Assembly: GCA_017462915.1 (NCBI GenBank)
Contig: JAFTQG010000016.1
Location: 1-64,000 of the forward strand
Reading direction: 5' to 3'
DNA from: Prevotella sp.
GTDB lineage: Bacteria; Bacteroidota; Bacteroidia; Bacteroidales; Bacteroidaceae
Length of the DNA stretch: 64,000 bases
The notes under the pieces: generated by a model
Told to the model about the DNA's origin: nothing
What the model saw: the letters and a program-made list of their open reading frames with translations, nothing else
Database searches by the model: none
Position numbers and translations under genes: made by a program
Shown: positions 53,364-62,151 of the stretch, piece after piece
Numbering within the stretch: the first letter of the stretch is position 1
Layout of the letters: every line of letters starts with the position of its first letter

Positions 53364-53819
53364 TATTCAGAAGATGAGAACAAGAGCTAAAAGCTCAATA
53401 TCGTGTTATGTGTTCATTTCAAGTTGTGGAATGGAAACGCTGTGTTGGTTGTTGTTTCTCGTGTGTGAATTACCTTCGGCAGACTGTCATGCCTTGCATT
53501 CAGATGCCTTGTCGCGTTCCTTTCTTGTCTTTTCTGTGTGCCCTCCTTTTTTATGGTTTATAGGTTTGATTGCTGTTTCTCTATGTTTACGCTCCAGCCT
53601 GTTAAGGGCTTAGCGCAGACAAAGTTAATGATTTTTCTCTTATTTCTGATGGTTTTGGTGATTTTTTATTGTATTGCAGTTCATTTTTCATGAGTTTTCC
53701 TGATTATTCGCTCCTTGTGTGGAATATCTTAGACTGCGTATGGCAAACAGAATCGTTTAGTTGTATATCTTGTTTTTGTGCATTTTTTTGTGAAGAGGAT
53801 ATGTTTTTCAACAAAAAAA

Positions 53820-53856
53820 CTGCAACGCACGGCGGATGAGATGCTGTGCGTTGCAG
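53820..53856. terminator. Hairpin downstream of the ATPase gene
   Basis: CTGCAACGCAC and GTGCGTTGCAG form a stem (53820-53856) 37 bases beyond the ATPase stop. Nearly the same hairpin lies upstream of the gene at 55324-55362. Confidence 0.7.
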
Positions 53857-53892
53857 ATGATTTGGGTTATGATATGGTCGTGGTAATATTAC

Positions 53893-55167
53893 TTATGCTT
53901 GCAGCAACCATTTCCAGAGAGGCAGCACTTCGATATGCCCGAATTCGTCATCGATGAGAGTCTCTTCGTCGAATGTAAGTATAAGACGTCGCTTGCATGG
54001 CAGTGCTTTTGGCAGTTTCTTGAGAGCGTTGACCTCACGGGCAAAGGTGTCTTCTGATTTTGAAATGCTATATGAGACTTGTATGGCAAGGCTGTCCTCA
54101 GGTATATAGAAATCCACTTCGACTTTGTCATTGTAGAAGAATACACGTTCGTTGTCTTTGTCGTGTCCGTATTTTCTGAAAAGAGATAGAGCTGCAAGGT
54201 TTTCGAGGAGCGCTGTCTCTCCGTCTAACAGAAAGAGATTGAGCACACCGTTGTCCACGAAATAATATTTGCAGGCGGTCTCTTTATCTGCGAATGGAGC
54301 AGAGATGTTCCTGAGACGTATTATCAGCCATGCGGCCTCACTGAATTCAATGTATTTGCTGACCGTGGGCATGGATATTTTTCCGCTGACGGACGACAGG
54401 ACACCTGCGAGACGGTTGTAGGATATCGGTTGCCTTACATTCTCTGCAAGTCTTTTCAGCATCAGACGCAGATTGTTAGGATTGGATATCTTGTTGCGGC
54501 TGCATATATCTCCTAAATATATTTTCTGGAATGTGCTGCTGAGGTAGTTGCGTTTTACGGGCAGGTCTATGGCCTCGGGCAGTCCTCCCCACATGAAATA
54601 TTCGTTCCATTCACGGGAAATCTTTCCCCTTGCTTCCGTTGCGAGGAGTGAAATTTCGTCAAACGGCACGTTTCTTGCATTGAGGTATTCCTGGAAGCTG
54701 TATGGGTAGACCTCCTCCATCATGTAGCGTCCTCCCAGTGTGGTCATGATTTCCGCCGACAGCATCTTGGCATTGCTGCCTGTAATCCATACTTTGTATT
54801 TTGCATCGGCAAGCCGTCTTGCAAACTTTTCCCAGCCATCTATGTTTTGGATTTCGTCAAGAAACAGCATAGGGCGTTTGCCGTACATCTCGGAATGACA
54901 TTCCAGAATGAGATTGAAGTCTTCAACTGTGAAGTCACTTAGGCGGTCATCTTCAAAATTCAGATAAAGCATTTCGTCCCATCTTATGCCTGCAGCCAGT
55001 CTTTCCTGCATCTTTTGGTATAGCATAAAAGACTTTCCTGCACGGCGGACTCCGACAAATACCTGTCTTGGAAATGTGTCGGAAGGCAGTTTGCGCGGAG
55101 AAATTCTGTATTGCATCACATCCTCTTGGTTGGATGCCAATATTTGTTTTAAGATGAGTTTGTTCAT
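53893..55167 (-). CDS. ATP-binding protein with C-terminal DUF4143 domain
   Basis: A 424-residue AAA-type ATPase. Walker A is VGVRRAGKSFML near residue 39 and Walker B is MLFLDEIQNIDGW near 102. The C-terminal third has DUF4143-like sequence (YYFVDNGVLNLFLLDGETALLENLAALSL-type text; key residues YFVDNG and LLENLAAL). Such proteins are abundant in Bacteroidetes, often in many copies, and have been linked to mobile or defence loci, but their role is unproven. The ATG at 55165-55167 is chosen over an upstream TTG. Promoter TAACTTTG is at 55200-55207. Matching hairpins on both sides suggest it moves as a unit. Confidence 0.92.
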   Translation of the reverse strand: MNKLILKQILASNQEDVMQYRISPRKLPSDTFPRQVFVGVRRAGKSFMLYQKMQERLAAGIRWDEMLYLNFEDDRLSDFTVEDFNLILECHSEMYGKRPMLFLDEIQNIDGWEKFARRLADAKYKVWITGSNAKMLSAEIMTTLGGRYMMEEVYPYSFQEYLNARNVPFDEISLLATEARGKISREWNEYFMWGGLPEAIDLPVKRNYLSSTFQKIYLGDICSRNKISNPNNLRLMLKRLAENVRQPISYNRLAGVLSSVSGKISMPTVSKYIEFSEAAWLIIRLRNISAPFADKETACKYYFVDNGVLNLFLLDGETALLENLAALSLFRKYGHDKDNERVFFYNDKVEVDFYIPEDSLAIQVSYSISKSEDTFAREVNALKKLPKALPCKRRLILTFDEETLIDDEFGHIEVLPLWKWLLQA

Positions 55168-55199
55168 AAAATTCAAAGTGACAGTTTGAAAAACTGCTA

Positions 55200-55207
55200 C
55201 AAAGTTA
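55200..55207 (-). promoter_or_regulatory. Bacteroidota -7 box for the ATPase gene
   Basis: The minus strand reads TAACTTTG followed by TAGCAG, 32 bases upstream of the ATG. Confidence 0.6.
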
Positions 55208-55323
55208 TAAATTATTTTTTGAATTTTATCAAATAGGAGGAAATAAAATGTAGGTGTTCTTTATTTTATTCTTGTTTTTCCGTGGTATGGGCTGATGTAG
55301 ATTATAATGGCTGTAAACAAAAA

Positions 55324-55362
55324 ACTGCAACGCACAGCGAATGAGACGCTGTGCGTTGCAGT
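55324..55362 (-). terminator. Hairpin between rnc and the ATPase gene
   Basis: Perfect 16-bp arms ACTGCAACGCACAGCG (55324-55339) and its complement (55347-55362) with loop AATGAGA. It is a good rho-independent terminator for the acpP-fabF-rnc unit on the minus strand (T-run follows). Confidence 0.8.
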
Positions 55363-55449
55363 TTATGTGGATAGCAGCAGTAATCGAATTTGCCGTTAAG
55401 GCCTATAACGGCGATTGCGACAAACTTATGGATTGTTGCCGCGACGGTG

Positions 55450-56481
55450 TCAGCCTTTGAATGCTGCGGCCTCTGCTGCGGCGATGATGTCCTCGCGTGT
55501 AGGCTCCTTTGCCTCTGTCTGGATATCGGAGAAGTCTATCTCGAAATGTGCCGTCTCTGAGGCTGTGGCTTTGTCCTGTTGATGCTCTTCTGCCGTGGAG
55601 GTGGAGGCGAGGGCGGTGTTTTGCGTGTCTACGATGAGAAACTGCTGTTTCTCCGCCATTTCCTTCTCTATGTCAGGGGCTGCCATTACAGGTTCTTCCT
55701 CCATTTTGGTGCGTGCGGTCTTGGCGGCGAAGATGCTGTCGCAGAATTTCGGTTGCTTGCGGAGCTTCTTCAGGGTCTCTTCTGAGGCGTGCTGGTGGGC
55801 TTCCTTCTTTGAGAATCCCTTTCCCTTGCTGCATTCCACACCTTCGATGATGCACATGCATTCGAAGATGGGTGAGCCGTTCTCGTCTTTTCCTTCGGAG
55901 ATGCTGCGGTATTCCATCGTGACCTTGTTCTTCTGTGTCCATTCTATGAGCTTGGACTTGAAGTTCACTTCCTTGTATGCGACCTTGTCGATATTGACGA
56001 GCTTGGAGAGTATCTGTTTCTGCACGAATTTCATGCAGGCGTCATATCCGTGGTCGAGATATAGCGCGCCGACGAGTGCCTCGAAGGCGTTTCCGCCCAT
56101 GTAGGAGTTGTGTGTGGCGGAGCGTCCGCTGGAGAGCACGAGGCGTGTTATGCCCATTTCCTTGGCCAGTTTGCCCAGTGTCTCGCGTTGTACGAGCTTG
56201 GAGCGTGTATTGGTGAGGAATCCTTCTTTCTTGCCGGGGAAATGGTCATAGACGATATGTCCTACGGTGGCGTCGAGGACGGCGTCTCCGAGGAATTCGA
56301 GGCGCTCGTTGTTCACGAGGCGTCCCTTCCCGTTGCGGTGTGCCACGCTTTTGTGCATCAGCGCGAGTTTGTACAGGGAGATGTCGTGGGGTAGGAATCC
56401 CAGTATCTTATACAGAGCAAGATAAAGCTCCTTGTCCTTCCGGAAAGGGAGCTTTATCCTATCAATGATAGCTTTTACCAT
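55450..56481 (-). CDS. rnc: Ribonuclease III
   Basis: A 343-residue double-strand-specific endoribonuclease. The catalytic signature NERLEFLGDAVLDATVG is near residue 58. A double-stranded-RNA-binding domain follows (about 170-240, KSKLIEWTQKNKV...HQHASEETLKKL). About 100 residues of low-complexity C-terminal tail, rich in Glu, Ala and Thr, extend beyond the usual 230, as in other Bacteroidales. It starts 9 bases after the fabF stop, in an operon with fabF and acpP. Confidence 0.95.
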   Translation of the reverse strand: MVKAIIDRIKLPFRKDKELYLALYKILGFLPHDISLYKLALMHKSVAHRNGKGRLVNNERLEFLGDAVLDATVGHIVYDHFPGKKEGFLTNTRSKLVQRETLGKLAKEMGITRLVLSSGRSATHNSYMGGNAFEALVGALYLDHGYDACMKFVQKQILSKLVNIDKVAYKEVNFKSKLIEWTQKNKVTMEYRSISEGKDENGSPIFECMCIIEGVECSKGKGFSKKEAHQHASEETLKKLRKQPKFCDSIFAAKTARTKMEEEPVMAAPDIEKEMAEKQQFLIVDTQNTALASTSTAEEHQQDKATASETAHFEIDFSDIQTEAKEPTREDIIAAAEAAAFKG

Positions 56482-56490
56482 ATATCTCTG

Positions 56491-57756
56491 TTACTCTGCG
56501 TATTTCTTGAAGATGACGCAGGCGTTGTGTCCTCCGAAGCCGAATGTGTTGGACAGCGCGGCGCGTACCTCGCGCTTCTGTGCCTGGTTGAATGTGAAGT
56601 TGAGGTTGTAGTCTATCTCCGGGTCTTCATCGCCGTCCTCGTGGTTGATGGTAGGAGGGACGATGTCGTTCTTGACTGCGAGGACAGAGAACATTGCCTC
56701 TGCGGCTCCTGCTCCTCCGAGCATGTGTCCTGTCATGGATTTTGTGGAGGATATGTTGAGCTTGTAGGCTGCGTCTCCGAAGACGTCCTTGATGGCTTTT
56801 GCCTCGGAGATGTCTCCTACAGGGGTCGATGTGCCGTGGACGTTGATGTAGTCTATCTCCTCTGGCTTCATGCCGGCGTCGGAGAGGGCGTTCTCCATGA
56901 CAAGTTTCGCTCCGAGGCCTTCAGGGTGTGATGCTGTGATGTGGTATGCATCGGCAGACATTCCTGCACCTGCCATCTCGGCGTAGATCTTCGCTCCGCG
57001 TGCCTTGGCGTGCTCCAGCTCCTCGAGGATGAGGATGGCTGCGCCTTCTGCCATGACGAATCCGTCGCGGCTTGCCGAGAACGGACGGCTTGCGCGCTCA
57101 GGGTCGTCGTTGCGTGTGGAGAGGGCGTGCATGGCGTTGAATCCGCCGAGGCCGCACTCTACTACGGCTGCTTCTGCGCCGCCGCCGACGATGACGTCAG
57201 CCTTGCCGAGGCGTATGAGGTTGAATGCGTCTGCGAGGGCGTTGCTTGATGACGCGCAGGCAGATGATGTGATATAGTTCGGGCCGTGGAATCCGTACTT
57301 GATGGAGATGTGTCCGCAGGCGATGTCGCCGATCATCTTAGGGATGAAGAACGGGCTGAACTTAGGGCCGAGTGTAGGGCCGTTGATGGCGAAGTTGACT
57401 ATCTCGTCCTGGAAGGTGCGCATACCGCCGATGCCGACGCCCATGACCACGCCTACGCGGTCTTTGTCGAGCTTGTCCATGTCGAAGGCTGCGTCGTCGA
57501 TGGCCTGTGTCGCAGCGGCCAGTGAGTACTGGCAGTATGGGTCCATCTTGCGTGCTTCCTTACGGTCGATGTAGTCTGTTGCATTGAAGTTTTTCACCTG
57601 GCAGGCGAAATGTGTCTTGAAACGCTCTGTGTCGAAGCCTTCGATAGGTGCGCATCCGCTCTTGCCGGCAATGATATTGTTCCAGGTCTCCTCGACATTA
57701 TTGCCGCAAGGTGTGATGCAGCCGAGTCCTGTGACAACAACTCTTTTCAGTTCCAT
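56491..57756 (-). CDS. fabF: Beta-ketoacyl-ACP synthase II
   Basis: A 421-residue condensing enzyme of fatty-acid elongation. The catalytic cysteine is in SSACASSSNAL near residue 167, and histidines are in INVHGTSTPVGD and KSMTGHMLGGAGAAE. The length is typical. It lies between acpP and rnc. Confidence 0.97.
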   Translation of the reverse strand: MELKRVVVTGLGCITPCGNNVEETWNNIIAGKSGCAPIEGFDTERFKTHFACQVKNFNATDYIDRKEARKMDPYCQYSLAAATQAIDDAAFDMDKLDKDRVGVVMGVGIGGMRTFQDEIVNFAINGPTLGPKFSPFFIPKMIGDIACGHISIKYGFHGPNYITSSACASSSNALADAFNLIRLGKADVIVGGGAEAAVVECGLGGFNAMHALSTRNDDPERASRPFSASRDGFVMAEGAAILILEELEHAKARGAKIYAEMAGAGMSADAYHITASHPEGLGAKLVMENALSDAGMKPEEIDYINVHGTSTPVGDISEAKAIKDVFGDAAYKLNISSTKSMTGHMLGGAGAAEAMFSVLAVKNDIVPPTINHEDGDEDPEIDYNLNFTFNQAQKREVRAALSNTFGFGGHNACVIFKKYAE

Positions 57757-57931
57757 ATTGTCTTTTGGTGGAGTTTTGATTTCCGGTTGCTCTCTCCGCT
57801 GTCGCTGTCTGTGCGGGAAGGTGTCTTGCCTTTCACGGGAGCAGCCTGCTTATTTTAACTGATAATCGGAAGCCACGCCCTGACAAAGCCATGGCACGAC
57901 TTCCGATAAGTCTTATCTTCTTCGAGTATGC

Positions 57932-58168
57932 TTATTTTGCATTCTCCTCGATATAAGCGATTGCGTCGCCTACAGTAGCGATCTTCTCTGCCTTGTCGTC
58001 TGGGATAGAGATGCCGAACTCCTTCTCGAACTCCATAATGAGCTCTACTGTGTCGAGGGAATCAGCGCCGAGATCGTTTGTGAAAGATGCTTCTGGCTTT
58101 ACCTCTGTCTCATCAACGCCGAGCTTGTCAACAATGATGTTCACTACTTTGCTTTCAATTTCTGACAT
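57932..58168 (-). CDS. acpP: Acyl carrier protein
   Basis: A 78-residue carrier with the phosphopantetheine serine S37 in [11 protein letters not shown]. It heads the acpP-fabF-rnc unit. Confidence 0.97.
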   Translation of the reverse strand: MSEIESKVVNIIVDKLGVDETEVKPEASFTNDLGADSLDTVELIMEFEKEFGISIPDDKAEKIATVGDAIAYIEENAK

Positions 58169-58258
58169 AGTTGTAATGTTTTTAATTTATTGTATGTTCT
58201 TTTGGTTAATTAGGGGTGATAATGGGTTTGACTTCCTGCATACGCGGGAAATCGTGTG

Positions 58259-58266
58259 CAAAGTAA
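58259..58266 (-). promoter_or_regulatory. Probable -7 box for acpP-fabF-rnc
   Basis: TTACTTTG followed by CACACG on the minus strand, about 90 bases upstream of acpP. It is one base off the consensus, as for rnr. Confidence 0.5.
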
Positions 58267-58349
58267 CAGATAATTATTGAATTAGGCAAGTATTTTAACA
58301 ATAAACAACACTTTTTGTGCACACGGTGGATAGCTTTGTGCATGTTTTT

Positions 58350-58573
58350 GGGCGTTTTCTTGGTTGTTTGGTTGTCTGGGAGCCGGTGATTTTGTCGTTT
58401 GTTGGCTTATCGGAGTGATAGCCGATATAGTCTATATAGCCGATATAGCCGTGATAGCTAAAATAGTATCTATAGCTTCTATATCTTCTATATCGGCTAT
58501 TCCGGCTATTCCATAAAACCTAAAACCTAAGACCTAACACCCTAAACCACTAAACCACTAAACCACCAGACCG
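58350..58573. repeat. Intergenic nonamer and AC-rich repeat
   Basis: The gap has a GT-rich arm (58353-58400), nine or so ATAGCCG/ATATAG(C/T) nonamers (58418-58512, partly in inverted order TCGGCTATTCCGGCTAT) and an AC-rich arm (58540-58573). It leads into the GNAT gene stop. Confidence 0.75.
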
Positions 58574-59113
58574 CTAAACCACTCCCCATTTCCAGTAGGT
58601 ATGTCCGAAGATGAACAGTTCGCCCATGGGCTGGAAGCCTATGTTGCGGTACAGCCGCTGTGCGTTTGTGTTTGCAGGGTCTACGGCGAGCGTTGTCGTG
58701 AGGCCGAGGCTTTTGCCTTGTGATATGGCGTTCTCAAGCAGCTGGCGTCCAAGTCCTTGGCCGCGGTATTGCGGGCATACGGCGAGGGAGTCGAGGTAGT
58801 ATTCCCCGGGGGCTGTCTCGTCGTCCATTCCGGGGAACTCTATGCCGAGGTGTTCCTTCACGAGTTGCATGGTCACCCGGCGCATGTCGCGGTATCTGCT
58901 GCCGTCGTATGCCGTCAGCATTCCTGCCGGTTGCCCGTCGATTTCCGCTATTGTGGTGTTTCGTGCGCTGTAGAGGACATCGTCGCGGCTGCATATCTTT
59001 TCTGCGAACAAGCGGATACGCTCTTCTGCCGTGTCTTCCATGAGCATTGCCATGTGGAAGCCTCTTGCTATGAAGAGCGTGTCCGCCTGTGTCGCTTTTC
59101 TGAATATTGTCAT
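58574..59113 (-). CDS. GNAT family N-acetyltransferase
   Basis: A 179-residue acetyltransferase with the acetyl-CoA-binding motif YRGQGLGRQLLENAI near residue 118 and VDPANTNAQRLYRNIGFQP near 145. The acceptor is unknown. It stands alone. Confidence 0.9.
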   Translation of the reverse strand: MTIFRKATQADTLFIARGFHMAMLMEDTAEERIRLFAEKICSRDDVLYSARNTTIAEIDGQPAGMLTAYDGSRYRDMRRVTMQLVKEHLGIEFPGMDDETAPGEYYLDSLAVCPQYRGQGLGRQLLENAISQGKSLGLTTTLAVDPANTNAQRLYRNIGFQPMGELFIFGHTYWKWGVV

Positions 59114-59249
59114 CAGTAAAGTGAGCGAATGTGGGTAGTAAACAAAACCGGGCTGTGCTGTGCCTTGCGGTGCAGGCGCGGTTTTGTTTACTTACTTGTG
59201 TTTCAAAACTTATCTGTCAGCAGGGAGATGGTCTCTTCCTGCCGTGGTG

Positions 59250-60050
59250 TCAAGGCTGCTTGCCGATGTATGCGAGGATACCTCCGTCGACGTAGAGCAC
59301 GTGGCCGTTCACTGCGTCAGAAGCCTTTGATGCGAGGAACACTGCCGGGCCTCCGAGCTCTGACGGGTCAAGCCAGCGTCCTGCAGGGGTCTTCGCGCAG
59401 ATGAATGAGTCGAACGGATGGCGTGAGCCGTCTGCCTGACGCTCGCGGAGCGGAGCTGTCTGCGGTGTGGCGATGTAGCCTGGGCCGATGCCGTTGCACT
59501 GGATGTTGTACTCGCCGTACTCTGAGCAGATGTTGCGTGTGAGCATCTTCAGACCGCCCTTTGCTGCTGCGTATGCCGATACTGTCTCGCGTCCGAGCTC
59601 TGACATCATGGAGCAGATGTTGATGATCTTGCCTTCCTTGCGCTCCATCATCTCCGGGAGCACTGCCGCAGCGCAGATGTATGGTGCCACGAGGTCGATG
59701 TCGATGACCTGCTGGAACTCTGCACGCTTCATCTCGTGCATAGGGATGCGCTTGATGATGCCGGCGTTGTTGACGAGGATATCTATCTGGCCTACCTCCT
59801 CGTGTATCTTCTCCACGAGAGCCTTTACGCCTACTTCGTCGGTGACGTCGCAGACATAGCCCTTGACGTTTGTGATGCCGGCTTCCTTGTAGTTGGCAAG
59901 GCCGCGCTCGAGTGCTGCCTCGTTGATGTCATTGAAGATGATGGTCTTTGCGCCTGCGGCCACGAATGCCTTGGCGATGTTGAAACCGATACCGTAAGAT
60001 GCGCCGGTGATCCAGGCGTTCTTACCTTCGAGTGAGAATGGATTTGCCAT
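59250..60050 (-). CDS. SDR family dehydrogenase, gluconate 5-dehydrogenase type
   Basis: A 266-residue short-chain dehydrogenase. The NAD(P)-binding motif is TGASYGIGFNIA, the active site is YAAAK (Y near 165), and NNAG is near 94. The opening MANPFSLEGKNAWITGAS is typical of gluconate 5-dehydrogenase and KduD-like enzymes of pectin or uronate use in Bacteroidales. Promoter TAATTTTG lies about 155 bases upstream. The exact substrate remains open. Confidence 0.9.
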   Translation of the reverse strand: MANPFSLEGKNAWITGASYGIGFNIAKAFVAAGAKTIIFNDINEAALERGLANYKEAGITNVKGYVCDVTDEVGVKALVEKIHEEVGQIDILVNNAGIIKRIPMHEMKRAEFQQVIDIDLVAPYICAAAVLPEMMERKEGKIINICSMMSELGRETVSAYAAAKGGLKMLTRNICSEYGEYNIQCNGIGPGYIATPQTAPLRERQADGSRHPFDSFICAKTPAGRWLDPSELGGPAVFLASKASDAVNGHVLYVDGGILAYIGKQP

Positions 60051-60203
60051 AGTGGTTTGTTTTTGTTATGGTTGTTAATGTCAGTTCGTCGTGTGTGTTG
60101 CCGCTTTCCGTGTCTGTCGAGGGCAAGCTGGGTAAGCGAATGAGAGCGAACGGTACTGTATATGATGGAATAAGTGCTGTTTTGTCTGCCTGCTTACTTG
60201 CTA

Positions 60204-60211
60204 CAAAATTA
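60204..60211 (-). promoter_or_regulatory. Bacteroidota -7 box for the SDR gene
   Basis: TAATTTTG followed by TAGC on the minus strand, with an A+T-rich stretch upstream. 60051-60642 otherwise holds no gene. Confidence 0.55.
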
Positions 60212-60479
60212 ATAAAAAGTTTTTGTATTATACTTGATGTCTGTCAGTTTTTATAATACATTAACCAAAAGAACGGCGGTGAAACTTGGGAAGTCTTCGT
60301 ATGCTGTCCTGTGTTTCTTGCAGACTGCGGTGTGTGTTCATGGCGTGAAGCATAGCCTTGCGGTGGAGGAGGGTAGCCGATAAGGTGTAGGAAGGAGAAC
60401 TTTGCTGTGGGGAAAGGATGTGGATGATGCGGCGGAAAGGCATGGTATGTCTCTTGTCCGGCACCGGTCGTCAGGTGAA

Positions 60480-60555
60480 GGGTGACGGTTTGCCTTGCGG
60501 AGGGTGACCTTCTGTATGCAAAAGGGTCACCTTTCGTCGTGTGAAAGGTGACCCT
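60480..60555. repeat. GGTNACC repeat cluster downstream of metY
   Basis: Four GGTGACC/GGTCACC units (60481, 60503, 60525 and 60547) are spaced 22 bases apart, about 90-160 bases after the metY stop. Confidence 0.75.
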
Positions 60556-60642
60556 TGTAAAATGTTCGATGTCAGCGAGTTGCGTGAGCCGTCACTGACG
60601 GTTGTTATGATGTGTACTTTTGGCTTCGCTGGCGGTGTGGCG

Positions 60643-61920
60643 TCACATCTTGTCCATTGCCTGCTGGAGGTCGGCGATGATGTCCTCGGCGTTCTCGATG
60701 CCTACGGAGAGGCGTACGAGGTCGGGCGCGATGCCTGCTTCGCGGAGCTGCTTGTCGGAGAGCTGGCGGTGGGTGTGCGATGCCGGGTGGAGCACACAGG
60801 TGCGTGCATCGGCAACGTGTGTGACGATGGAGATGAACTCGAGGTTGTCCATGAATCTCGTCGCCTCGTCCCTACTGCCGTTGAGGCCGAAGGCGATGAC
60901 GCCGCAGGAGCCGTCAGGCATGTACTTCTGTGCGAGGGAGTAATACTTGTTGGACGGCAGGCCGCAGTAGTTCACCCAACCTACCTTAGGGTTCTTCTCG
61001 AGCCACTCTGCCACTTTCTGCGCGTTGGCGCAGTGCTGGCGCATACGGAGCGCGAGGGTTTCGAGGCCGAGGTTGAGGAGGAAGGAGTTTTGCGGAGCAG
61101 GGATGGAACCGAGGTCTCTCATGAGTTGGGCCACGAGTTTTGTAGTGTATGCCATCTTGCCGAAGGCCTTTGTGTAGGTAAGCCCGTGGTATGACTCGTC
61201 TGGAGTAGTCAGTCCCGGGAATCTTTCGGCATGTTTCTCCCAGTCGAAGTTGCCGGAGTCAACGATACATCCTCCCACCTGTGTGGCGTGGCCGTCCATG
61301 TATTTTGTCGTGGAGTGAGTGACGATGTCGCATCCCCACTCGAACGGGCGGCAGTTGATAGGCGTCGCGAAGGTGTTGTCGATGATGAGCGGCACGCCGT
61401 GTTTGTGTGCCAGAGCGGCGAAGCGCTCTATGTCGAAGACGTTTCCGCCGGGGTTGGAGATGGTCTCTCCGAAGAAGCACTTGGTGTTTTCCTTGAAACA
61501 GGCCTCAATCTGCTCGTCGGTCCAGTCGGTGTCGATGAAGGTGCACTCGATGCCGAGCTTCTTCATAGTCACTCCGAAGAGGTTGTATGTGCCTCCGTAG
61601 ATGCTGTTGGAGGTGATGAAATGGTCTCCTGCCTGGCAGATATTGAACACGGCATAGAAGTTGGCCGCCTGTCCCGAGGATGTCAGCATGGCTCCGACAC
61701 CGCCTTCAAGGGCGCAGATTTTCTTTGCCACGGCGTCGTTTGTCGGATTGGCGAGACGGGTGTAGAAGTATCCTTCGTCTTCGAGGTCGAAGAGGCGTGC
61801 CATCTGCTCGCTGGTCTCGTACTTGAATGTTGTGGACTGGTAGATGGGGAGCTGCTGCGGTTCGCCCTTCTTTGCCTTCCATCCTCCGTGGATGCAAACT
61901 GTCTCAAGGTTCTTTTTCAT
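60643..61920 (-). CDS. metY: O-acetylhomoserine aminocarboxypropyltransferase
   Basis: A 425-residue PLP enzyme of the Cys/Met metabolism family that makes homocysteine from O-acetylhomoserine and sulfide. The PLP lysine is K206 in HSTTKYMDGHA. The start MKKNLETVCIHGGW and the segment QLPIYQSTTFKYET are diagnostic. The length separates it from the shorter MetB/MetC. Paired 12-base repeats lie upstream (61996-62028). Confidence 0.95.
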   Translation of the reverse strand: MKKNLETVCIHGGWKAKKGEPQQLPIYQSTTFKYETSEQMARLFDLEDEGYFYTRLANPTNDAVAKKICALEGGVGAMLTSSGQAANFYAVFNICQAGDHFITSNSIYGGTYNLFGVTMKKLGIECTFIDTDWTDEQIEACFKENTKCFFGETISNPGGNVFDIERFAALAHKHGVPLIIDNTFATPINCRPFEWGCDIVTHSTTKYMDGHATQVGGCIVDSGNFDWEKHAERFPGLTTPDESYHGLTYTKAFGKMAYTTKLVAQLMRDLGSIPAPQNSFLLNLGLETLALRMRQHCANAQKVAEWLEKNPKVGWVNYCGLPSNKYYSLAQKYMPDGSCGVIAFGLNGSRDEATRFMDNLEFISIVTHVADARTCVLHPASHTHRQLSDKQLREAGIAPDLVRLSVGIENAEDIIADLQQAMDKM

Positions 61921-61978
61921 TGCGGAATTGTGTTGTTGTTAAATGTTGCTGTGTGTCTGGAGATATGTCTCATTCAAC

Positions 61979-62028
61979 CTAAACCGGCCATTAGACCGAC
62001 ACAATGGAATGTCACTCCGACACAATGG
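61979..62028. promoter_or_regulatory. Paired direct repeats upstream of metY
   Basis: CCGACACAATGG occurs at 61996-62007 and 62017-62028, one repeat every 21 bases (two DNA turns), which fits binding of a regulator. The adjoining GGTCTAATGGCCGG on the minus strand resembles 114-134. Confidence 0.45.
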
Positions 62029-62047
62029 GATATTGGAGTTAAGAAAA

Positions 62048-62082
62048 AAGGCTGCCACTTTCATGTTGAAAGGAGCAGCCTT
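62048..62082 (-). terminator. Terminator of secDF
   Basis: AAGGCTGC...CTTTCA pairs with its complement, and on the minus strand a T-run follows (TTTTTTCTT), 70 bases beyond the secDF stop. Confidence 0.85.
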
Positions 62083-62151
62083 TTATTATGTCTTGCCGGC
62101 AATGTGCCAGTCCGTTACGGGCTGTGCATCAGTGCCTTGAGCATCATTGTT

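Noticed and set aside
53374..53613. Plus-strand open frame of 79 codons
   Set aside because: No ribosome binding site or domain, Cys/Leu/Ser-rich composition, and it overlaps the palindromic leader region.
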